Of a stretch of 28,880 bases of DNA, positions 5,881-10,685 are shown one piece after another. Each line of letters opens with the position of its first letter. The first letter of the stretch is position 1. The notes beneath the pieces were generated by a model. It was not told the origin of the DNA and did not search any database. It saw only the letters and a list, made by a program, of their open reading frames with translations. The stretch comes from a virus, in the IMG/VR virus record IMGVR_UViG_3300047678_000830, positions 1 to 28,880 of that record. One strand, written 5' to 3'. Made by a program: the position numbers and the translations under genes.

Positions 5881-6153
5881 ATGAATAGAAATTCAAAAAA
5901 AAGTATCAGATTTCATTTTACGCCAGTCATCGGAAGAGCAAAAAAAAGAAAACTTATTTTTCCAAGTAATATAAAATATGCAACTAAACAACAAAAGATT
6001 ATTGGACATATTCTTTTAGAAAAAGTCTTTGGAGAAGATATTGTCGAAGCTTACAAATGGCTTTCTGATAATAGTTATTCCGGTCATTTTAGCACAATGA
6101 ATGAATTTGATGCTAGAAATGTAATTAATAAATTAAAAAGAATACTCAAATGA
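5881..6153 (+). CDS. Hypothetical basic protein
   Basis: A 90-residue basic protein. The second half (ATKQQKIIGHILLEKVFGED, then STMNEFDARNVINKLKRIL) follows a pattern (AT-x-x-Q-x-x-x-I ... S-x-x-EA-x-x-I-x-x-L) often seen at the end of phage DNA-associated proteins, so nucleic-acid contact is possible. The ATG comes immediately after the terminator T-run and has no Shine-Dalgarno sequence, so translation may depend on read-through transcripts or be near-leaderless. It overlaps the next gene by four bases. Family not identified. Confidence 0.55.
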   Translation: MNRNSKKSIRFHFTPVIGRAKKRKLIFPSNIKYATKQQKIIGHILLEKVFGEDIVEAYKWLSDNSYSGHFSTMNEFDARNVINKLKRILK

Positions 6154-6494
6154 AAGATTTAGGACATTTGTTTAAAAAACCAACTCGAAACGAAATTACA
6201 CAGATGGAACTTGATACGCACTTAGAAGCGATGAAAGCATTACATATAACCGTAATAGTTTTATGCCGACATTTAAAAATAAGCCCAAAAAAATTAGTTG
6301 ATTTAAGTTATGAAGATTTAGCAAATGAACTTTACAACAATCAAATAATTCAAGCACAAAGAGATTTCTTAATTGCTAATCCAAACGGAAAAGTTTTAAA
6401 GTTGAGAAAAAATTTTATTAAATATTTATTTAATAAATTATGGACCAAATTCCAGAAGCTTATAAAGACATCCTCGGATCAAGTCCAAAATTAA
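6150..6494 (+). CDS. Hypothetical protein
   Basis: A 114-residue mainly helical, basic protein starting in an ATGA overlap with the upstream gene. Segment LKISPKKLVDLSYEDLANEL could be part of a helix-turn-helix or other helical bundle, but no recognition helix is clear. A hydrophobic stretch (ALHITVIVLCRHL) is too short and charged at its ends for a confident membrane segment. Its 3' end overlaps the next gene by 55 bases. No family recognised. Confidence 0.5.
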   Translation: MKDLGHLFKKPTRNEITQMELDTHLEAMKALHITVIVLCRHLKISPKKLVDLSYEDLANELYNNQIIQAQRDFLIANPNGKVLKLRKNFIKYLFNKLWTKFQKLIKTSSDQVQN

Positions 6495-6658
6495 GTATTT
6501 GTTATATAGCTGGATGTGCTTTTGATTTTTTTGAAGAAAATGGCGTATACAGAATTAAGACTAAGTATGACATAAATATTACACCCCTTGGAGAAAATAA
6601 CTATTTAGTTGTTGAAAAAAGACAGCCAGAAAGAAAAGTAATTGTAAATCTTTTATGA
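6440..6658 (+). CDS. Hypothetical small protein
   Basis: A 72-residue frame overlapping the previous gene by 55 bases and ending in an ATGA overlap with the next. The sequence (SICYIAGCAFDFFEENGVYR, then ITPLGENNYLVVEKRQPERK) suggests a compact alpha/beta or beta-hairpin domain with two Cys. There is no good in-frame start further downstream, so the long overlap is accepted. Function unknown. Confidence 0.5.
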   Translation: MDQIPEAYKDILGSSPKLSICYIAGCAFDFFEENGVYRIKTKYDINITPLGENNYLVVEKRQPERKVIVNLL

Positions 6659-6849
6659 AAAATGATTTTGTTTTAACTCCTTGGTTTGTTACTCAAGGTT
6701 ACAAAATTTTAAATAAAGCAAGAATCCATAACCAAAAGCCTGTAAAGTGGTTGATGCCTCAAGATTATGGTTTAAGATATTTATATGGTATTCCTGTTAA
6801 GTTTGATCGGGCTGTTAAACACTTAACTTTAGAAATTGAATTTAATTAA
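6655..6849 (+). CDS. Hypothetical small protein
   Basis: A 64-residue protein in an ATGA overlap with its upstream neighbour. It is rich in aromatic and basic residues (TPWFVTQGYKILNKARI, KWLMPQDYGLRYLYGIPVKF). No Cys, signal or membrane segment. Last gene of the four-gene overlapping cluster 5881-6849. No family recognised. Confidence 0.5.
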   Translation: MKNDFVLTPWFVTQGYKILNKARIHNQKPVKWLMPQDYGLRYLYGIPVKFDRAVKHLTLEIEFN

Positions 6850-6864
6850 TAATTAATCCATAAT
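6836..6864 (+). promoter_or_regulatory. Possible promoter for the RNA locus
   Basis: TTGAAT (6836-6841), 17 bases, CATAAT (6859-6864), overlapping the end of the preceding gene. Start of transcription would be near 6871, upstream of the structured RNA and tRNA. In sequence this AT-rich a chance match is likely, so confidence is low. Confidence 0.3.
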
Positions 6865-6867
6865 TTT

Positions 6868-6921
6868 ATGAAACCTACAAAAGGTGGCAAAAAAGGAAGC
6901 AAGGGCGGCAAAGGCTGTTAA
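6868..6921 (+). CDS. 17-residue Gly/Lys-rich peptide
   Basis: ATG at 6868 opens MKPTKGGKKGSKGGKGC and stops at 6919-6921, the first base-paired position of the adjacent structured RNA. Strongly cationic with a terminal Cys. I have an impression of similar tiny KGGK peptides in metagenomic phages, but no family can be named. It may be a translated leader peptide or just sequence flanking the RNA. Confidence 0.3.
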   Translation: MKPTKGGKKGSKGGKGC

Positions 6922-7023
6922 TTGTTTTCAGACATTAGGGGAGATGTTGGTTCGAGTCCAACCAGCGTGCATGAATCGCTGTACCTCAACGGTAGAGGTG
7001 TTCCCCGGCTGTTTGAAAATAAT
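6921..7023 (+). ncRNA. Circularly permuted tRNA-like structured RNA
   Basis: All cloverleaf parts are present, but in permuted order. A T-arm comes first: stem GTTGG/CCAAC (6946-6950, 6958-6962) with loop TTCGAGT. Next is an acceptor-like stem CAGCG/CGCTG (6963-6967, 6977-6981) closed by the 9-base loop 6968-6976, then TA at the U8-A9 position. A D-arm CCTC-AACGGTA-GAGG follows (6984-6998) with the usual GG in its loop. The anticodon-stem position is a 6-bp helix (6938-6943 with 7001-7006). A 3x3 internal loop then leads to 14 continuous pairs (6921-6934 with 7010-7023, two G-U). The RNA ends therefore lie at the anticodon side and the acceptor end is capped, with no free CCA. The simplest anticodon-loop reconstruction lacks U33, so decoding is doubtful. 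Function unknown. Confidence 0.72.
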
Positions 7024-7025
7024 AT

Positions 7026-7101
7026 AGCGCGTAGGGACGGACGGCAAGTTACCACTCTCATACGGTGGGGATATCGGGTTCAATTCCCGATCGCGCAACC
7101 A
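7026..7101 (+). tRNA. tRNA with CAU anticodon (Met or Ile2), encoded CCA
   Basis: The 3' half is canonical: anticodon stem CCACT/GGTGG (7052-7056, 7064-7068) with loop CTCATAC (anticodon CAT at 7059-7061, T before it), a 5-base variable loop, T-arm TCGGG-TTCAATT-CCCGA, acceptor strand TCGCGCA, discriminator A and genomic CCA (7099-7101). The 5' half is weaker. GCGCG (7027-7031) pairs with CGCGC (7092-7096), but positions 1:72 (A-A) and 7:66 (T-T) mismatch, and the D-stem is only GAC/GTT with a GG-containing loop. A 1:72 mismatch with A73 recalls initiator tRNA, but the three G-C pairs expected in an initiator anticodon stem are absent. It begins two bases after the permuted RNA. Confidence 0.75.
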
Positions 7102-7122
7102 ATTAATTAATGAAAGGAATTT

Positions 7123-7413
7123 ATGCCAGAACAAAAAGCAAGCATTGGTAGAATTGTTATTTATAATCATCCTGGTAGCGCAGACAGCAAATATCCGCCA
7201 ATGCAATCACCAGCAATTATTCAAGATGTTTATATTCAACAAAGCCCCGTAGATGCCGCACAAGTTGAAGTATGCGATTTATTTGTTATGAGTAAATCAA
7301 ATGGAATCTTTTTTGCTAAAGGAATAGAACAAGTAGATGATCGGGAAACTCCTATAAGCAAACAGGCTTTAAGTAAAATTGCTTCTAGATGGAATTGGCC
7401 AGAAAGAGTTTAA
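7123..7413 (+). CDS. Conserved phage protein of unknown function
   Basis: A 96-residue protein beginning MPEQKASIGRIVIYNHPGSA, with SPAIIQDVYIQQSP and a Gly/Phe-rich core (SNGIFFAKGIEQ), a beta-rich small-domain pattern. I recall proteins with the same IGRIVIY...PAII start in many tailed-phage genomes near the packaging genes, without known function. It is one of the few genes here with a clear Shine-Dalgarno (AAAGGAA at 7114-7120). It follows the tRNA directly. Confidence 0.65.
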   Translation: MPEQKASIGRIVIYNHPGSADSKYPPMQSPAIIQDVYIQQSPVDAAQVEVCDLFVMSKSNGIFFAKGIEQVDDRETPISKQALSKIASRWNWPERV

Positions 7414-7417
7414 TTTA

Positions 7418-7452
7418 ATCCCTCTGCCTCTGTTAACCGTGGGGGCTGGGAT
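7418..7452 (+). promoter_or_regulatory. Two-tier RNA hairpin, similar to that at 1916-1948
   Basis: ATCCC (7418-7422) pairs with GGGAT (7448-7452). Inner GCCTCT (7426-7431) pairs with GGGGGC (7441-7446) with two G-U pairs, loop 7432-7440. The next bases include AAATTAAAAT before the start codon, as in the 1916 element. No U-tract follows. Confidence 0.55.
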
Positions 7453-7469
7453 GAGTAAATTAAAATCAT

Positions 7470-7886
7470 ATGAAAACAGCAATAATAAAATATATTGATA
7501 AAATTGAACGATCTGCTATGCCCGGCCTTGTTGTTACTCAAACACTTATTCAAGGTGAAAAACTTGAGGTTTCAGATGGTTATCATACAATGGACGAGCT
7601 TTATGAGCATAGAATAGTTTTGTTTATAGCGTTATGTAAAGCCATTTACACACTAAGGTTACCGACTGGCGAATTAAGTATTTGGCGTTCAAAATTACAT
7701 AATGACGGAAGCGAATTTGAAGGATGGTTTATATTAGGAATAATGGACGAACCCGGCAAACAAATAACTTATCACTTACCATTAAGATATTGGGAAGAAA
7801 CAAATTTTGCTGATACGAGAAGTTTGGCTCCCGTTTGGGATAATCATACAAGCCAAGATGTTTTAGAAAGATTAAAAAAACTTTAA
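7470..7886 (+). CDS. Conserved phage protein (SDGYHTxDELYEHR / WDNHTSQDVLERL family)
   Basis: A 138-residue protein with the conserved blocks VSDGYHTMDELYEHRIVLFI, SIWRSKLHNDGSEFEGWFIL and WDNHTSQDVLERLKKL. These blocks are characteristic of a small family found widely in phages and prophages, usually upstream of terminase. His, Asp and Trp conservation suggests a small folded enzyme or DNA-modification accessory, but no activity is established that I know of. The start follows the hairpin element at 7418-7452. Confidence 0.7.
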   Translation: MKTAIIKYIDKIERSAMPGLVVTQTLIQGEKLEVSDGYHTMDELYEHRIVLFIALCKAIYTLRLPTGELSIWRSKLHNDGSEFEGWFILGIMDEPGKQITYHLPLRYWEETNFADTRSLAPVWDNHTSQDVLERLKKL

Positions 7887-7887
7887 A

Positions 7888-8310
7888 ATGCCCAAAGGAG
7901 ACAAACTAGCACCAAAGGAAGAATTGTTTTGTCAGTATTATGTAAATAACTCTGAATTTTTTGGTAATGGTACTAGAGCATATGCTAATGCTTATGGGAT
8001 GAACATAGATGGTAAAGGGGCAAAAAAAAAATATAAAACCGCAAATGTTTTAGCTGTAAGGATGTTAGCAAAGGATAGTGTCAGAAAACGCATAACAGAA
8101 CTTTTAAATAAGTTTCTTAAGAATGATATTGTTGATGGCGAATTGGCAAAAGTTATTATGCAAGACAATGAGCTTGCTTCTAAAGTTGGAGCTATCCGCG
8201 AATACAACCGAGTTAAAAAACGTGTTGATGAAACTCCTAAGACAAACATATTTAATTTACCAGCGGATAGGCAAGCGGAGTTAGCAAAGATTTTAAAGAA
8301 AAATATTTAA
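7888..8310 (+). CDS. Terminase small subunit
   Basis: Recognises phage DNA and hands it to the large subunit for packaging. The N-terminus (APKEELFCQYYVNNSEFFGN, then GTRAYANAYG) is the classic small-terminase helix-turn-helix opening. Central helices (NVLAVRMLAKDSVRKRITEL) and a Lys-rich C-terminus follow. Length of 140 residues is normal. It lies one base after the previous stop and directly upstream of the large subunit. No Shine-Dalgarno is visible. Confidence 0.88.
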   Translation: MPKGDKLAPKEELFCQYYVNNSEFFGNGTRAYANAYGMNIDGKGAKKKYKTANVLAVRMLAKDSVRKRITELLNKFLKNDIVDGELAKVIMQDNELASKVGAIREYNRVKKRVDETPKTNIFNLPADRQAELAKILKKNI

Positions 8311-8315
8311 AATGA

Positions 8316-10073
8316 ATGATAACCAAATTAGACCCTAAAGTTTGGGAAGTAATAATTAAAGGTACGCCAGATGAGCGTAAATATATCTGCTCTGAAAGCA
8401 AACTCTATTTCTTCCTTTATTACTTCTCGGAATATTTTACTTATCAGCTCGCGCCATTTCATTATGAGATGGTGAATGATTTAGAGGAATTAGACCAAGG
8501 ACTATTTCATTACTTAATGTGGTGTATGTTCCGTGAGAGTGCTAAAACATCTATAGCTAAAATGGATGTAGTTCATAAAATCGCTTATGAAAAAAAACAC
8601 TATATTAATTGGGATAGCTTCGACAAATCTAATGCAGAAAGTGCGCTGTTTGATATTACGCAAATATTACAGACTAATGATAAGTTTATATCAGATTTTG
8701 GCCAGTTATTTTATGAGCCTAAAGCAACCGAACTTAAAAAATCCACAGTCAAAAGACTTAATAATTTCGTTACTGCTAATGATATCAGAGTGGAGGCATT
8801 CAGTACTCAACAGTCGACTAGAGGACGTATCTACAAACAATATCGTCCAGACCATTACATAATTGATGATTTCGAAACCATCAACACCAAAGACAGTTTG
8901 CTTAAAATGGGGCAAGTCAAAAAGCATATCGGGGAACTCCAAGCAGGGTTAGCCACTAATGCCACAGTTTTATTTCTTTGCAATCTTATAACAGAAGCCG
9001 GAGTTGTAAATTGGCTGATGGAAACTCACGCTGAAAACCCAAACTTTAAAATCAGGAATTTACCAGTAGAGGATAATGGAATAATCGCTTGGCCCGGGAA
9101 ATATGTTTTTACAGATGAAGAGGCAAATCAAATTAACAAAACCATTGTGGACCCAAACGAGCATAAAATATCCTTGGAAAGCAAAGAGCGAGATTTGACC
9201 ACTCCAGTTTATCAAATGGATATGATGAACAATCCGGCCGCCGCAGGTGACTTATTCTTTGATCGAGATATATTGGATGCTTTAATTGAAAAATGTAAAG
9301 CTCGAAAGTATTTAAAGAAAATTGGCGAGAGGTATATTTACGCTACTTATGACCCAAGCCATAGATACGGAATTGGAGCGGATCCGGCTAAAGGAGTTAA
9401 GCAAGATCATAACGCCTCAGCAGGAATTGATTTTACAACCATCCCAGCCAGACAAATAATGAGTTTCGCTAACAACGAAATTCCCCCGGACTCATTCGCG
9501 CACGAACTTAAAGCCGAGGGTGAAATATTTGGTGAATGTATAGTCGCTATTGAAATTAACGGAGAGAGCGGTGGTACTTGTGTTAATGAGTTTAAGCATA
9601 TTTACGACATCGGAAAGATTTATAAGCGCTTATCGAACAAACCCCGGGCGATAGACAAACCTACAAAGAATTTTGATTTAGGTTGGGAAACAAACGGAGC
9701 TACAAAGCCGGAGATGATGTTTGCGCTTAAAAAGGCGATTGAAGAGGGATATTTAGATATTTACGATATTCGTATTCTAAAAGAAGCCCGCAAGTACACA
9801 CAGGCAGATTTACGCGATACAGGGGATAGTGATACCACACGCCATTTTGACTTATTGAAAGCCTGTGCCATAGCTTGGAAGATGAAAGACTTTGCCGAAG
9901 CTAGCAAGAAAGTGGCACCATATGTTCAAAAGCCTTATGAGGGAATTTCAGATTTTGAAACTCCTACAACATCTCAACCAACATTAAATAACGGTAACAA
10001 CTTTTTTAACCCTTTGAATGGAAACCCTAACGACCCGTTTAATAGCGATACTTTTCAAACTAAAGAAATATAA
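8316..10073 (+). CDS. Terminase large subunit
   Basis: ATP-driven motor and nuclease that cuts and packages phage DNA into proheads through the portal. The ATPase domain shows a variant Walker A, FRESAKTS (residues 72-79, Lys77), and Walker B YIIDDFE (Asp184, Asp185, catalytic Glu187). The RNase H-like nuclease domain shows GADPAKG (Asp356), AIEINGESGG (Glu413) and RHFDLLKAC (Asp512), the three expected acidic residues. Length of 585 residues is usual. The C-terminal 40 residues are Asn/Pro-rich and probably disordered. An out-of-frame ATG at 8312 is ignored. The packaging strategy (cos or pac) cannot be told from sequence alone. Confidence 0.93.
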   Translation: MITKLDPKVWEVIIKGTPDERKYICSESKLYFFLYYFSEYFTYQLAPFHYEMVNDLEELDQGLFHYLMWCMFRESAKTSIAKMDVVHKIAYEKKHYINWDSFDKSNAESALFDITQILQTNDKFISDFGQLFYEPKATELKKSTVKRLNNFVTANDIRVEAFSTQQSTRGRIYKQYRPDHYIIDDFETINTKDSLLKMGQVKKHIGELQAGLATNATVLFLCNLITEAGVVNWLMETHAENPNFKIRNLPVEDNGIIAWPGKYVFTDEEANQINKTIVDPNEHKISLESKERDLTTPVYQMDMMNNPAAAGDLFFDRDILDALIEKCKARKYLKKIGERYIYATYDPSHRYGIGADPAKGVKQDHNASAGIDFTTIPARQIMSFANNEIPPDSFAHELKAEGEIFGECIVAIEINGESGGTCVNEFKHIYDIGKIYKRLSNKPRAIDKPTKNFDLGWETNGATKPEMMFALKKAIEEGYLDIYDIRILKEARKYTQADLRDTGDSDTTRHFDLLKACAIAWKMKDFAEASKKVAPYVQKPYEGISDFETPTTSQPTLNNGNNFFNPLNGNPNDPFNSDTFQTKEI

Positions 10074-10076
10074 AAA

Positions 10077-10256
10077 ATGACGGATAATATCCAAATCGCA
10101 CAATTTATATCCAATAAGCCCGGTTATTTAAAAAAGTTAGAGCAAATTATTAGCTCGGGAATTTTAGATGTAACTAGCGATGTAGGAGAAATCCATTTTG
10201 ACAAAGACGGTAACATTAGAAAAATTAAGGTGCCTAAAGTAATTATCTATCCATGA
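10077..10256 (+). CDS. Small hypothetical protein after terminase
   Basis: A 59-residue frame starting three bases after the terminase stop. It has an N-terminal helix (FISNKPGYLKKLEQIISSGI) and a beta hairpin (GEIHFDKDGNIRKIKVPKVI). Its stop overlaps the ATG of the next small gene (ATGA). Tight packing and balanced composition support it being real. No family recognised. Confidence 0.6.
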   Translation: MTDNIQIAQFISNKPGYLKKLEQIISSGILDVTSDVGEIHFDKDGNIRKIKVPKVIIYP

Positions 10257-10318
10257 CTATATACGCAATAATAATTATAGTCGTAGCAATTTTAATTTTT
10301 GCTTGGAAGACTAAATAA
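10253..10318 (+). CDS. 21-residue single-pass membrane peptide
   Basis: MTIYAIIIIVVAILIFAWKT followed by Lys is almost wholly a hydrophobic helix with a positive C-terminus. It starts in an ATGA overlap with the upstream gene and ends four bases before the next ATG. Such mini-membrane proteins in phages may be holin-like or modulate the host envelope; that is only a guess. It would fit as a companion to the CHAP enzyme, but no other lysis gene lies nearby. Confidence 0.5.
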   Translation: MTIYAIIIIVVAILIFAWKTK

Positions 10319-10322
10319 ATTT

Positions 10323-10571
10323 ATGGCTAATAATAGAATTTGGTTACTTTGTAACGTTTGCTGTCCCGAATTTAAAAATGTTCCTCCATTATTAAATGGA
10401 AATAAGGTTGGGTTTTGTTTGGGTAAGTGGTATCCAGGGCACACAGAGCACGGTGGGTATGGTCCAATTTATACTGATGGAATAAATGATTTTTTTGATG
10501 CTCATAGCCATAATAATATTGAATATCCAGTACGCTTAGAGTATGAATCCCCACAAGATTTGACCAAATAG
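10323..10571 (+). CDS. Conserved small phage protein with Cys cluster
   Basis: An 82-residue protein beginning MANNRIWLLCNVCCPEF, then GFCLGKWYPGH, and a DFFDAHSHNN segment. The pattern (NRI-x-L-x-C-x-x-C ... LGKYYP ... DFF-x-x-H) matches a small, very common phage family with a presumed metal-binding Cys pair and no known role. I place the start at ATG 10323; an in-frame TTG at 10299 would add eight residues that overlap the upstream peptide. The promoter -35 element of the late operon overlaps its last codons. Confidence 0.65.
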   Translation: MANNRIWLLCNVCCPEFKNVPPLLNGNKVGFCLGKWYPGHTEHGGYGPIYTDGINDFFDAHSHNNIEYPVRLEYESPQDLTK

Positions 10572-10588
10572 TTTTTTCGTGCTATAAT
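10560..10588 (+). promoter_or_regulatory. Consensus sigma70 promoter for the structural operon
   Basis: TTGACC (10560-10565), exactly 17 bases, then TATAAT (10583-10588) preceded by TGC, an extended -10. This is the best promoter in the window. Transcription should start near 10595, giving a leader of about 90 bases before the portal ATG. It presumably runs the structural genes with host RNA polymerase. Confidence 0.8.
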
Positions 10589-10606
10589 TTTATTAACTAA
10601 ATATTT

Positions 10607-10655
10607 CCCCTAACCTAACCACGGCGGGGCCTTAGTATATCTCACAAAATGTGAG
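10607..10655 (+). promoter_or_regulatory. Leader hairpins, including a possible antiterminator
   Basis: First, CCCC (10607-10610) can pair with GGGG (10626-10629) around a C/A-rich loop. Second, ATCTCAC (10639-10645) pairs with GTGAGGT (10651-10657) around AAAAT. The second hairpin uses the same GTGAG that forms the 5' arm of the terminator at 10651-10672, so the two cannot coexist. This is the arrangement of a transcription attenuator. The controlling ligand, protein or ribosome is unknown. Confidence 0.6.
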
Positions 10656-10678
10656 GTCTATTGAGGCCTCGCTTTTTT
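10651..10678 (+). terminator. Intrinsic terminator in the late-operon leader
   Basis: GTGAGGTC (10651-10658) pairs with GGCCTCGC (10665-10672), eight pairs with two G-U, loop TATTGA, followed directly by six T (10673-10678). It stands between the strong promoter at 10560-10588 and the portal start at 10686. Default termination would give an RNA of about 80 bases. Confidence 0.75.
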
Positions 10679-10685
10679 GCGTACC

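Noticed and set aside
6921-7023. A two-piece (permuted) tmRNA
   Set aside because: The order of elements is similar, but there is a real D-stem, no CCA, no tag-coding region and no pseudoknots, and the region is far too short.
6946-7101. An attP site made of a tRNA 3' end
   Set aside because: A tRNA 3' half with CCA is present, but no integrase gene or arm sites are visible and the tRNA 5' half is also present. Cannot be excluded if an integrase lies outside the window.
6922-7110. 62-residue open frame across the RNA locus
   Set aside because: It runs through the permuted tRNA-like RNA and the CAU tRNA, and its product has no protein-like pattern. The RNA structures explain the sequence.
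6928-7206. 92-residue reverse frame
   Set aside because: Lies antisense to the structured RNA, the tRNA and the start of the 7123 gene; composition is non-specific.
10679-10685. TTG start for the portal gene
   Set aside because: TTG 10679 lies at the end of the terminator T-run; ATG 10686 is in frame and gives the typical MANITDE-like portal start.
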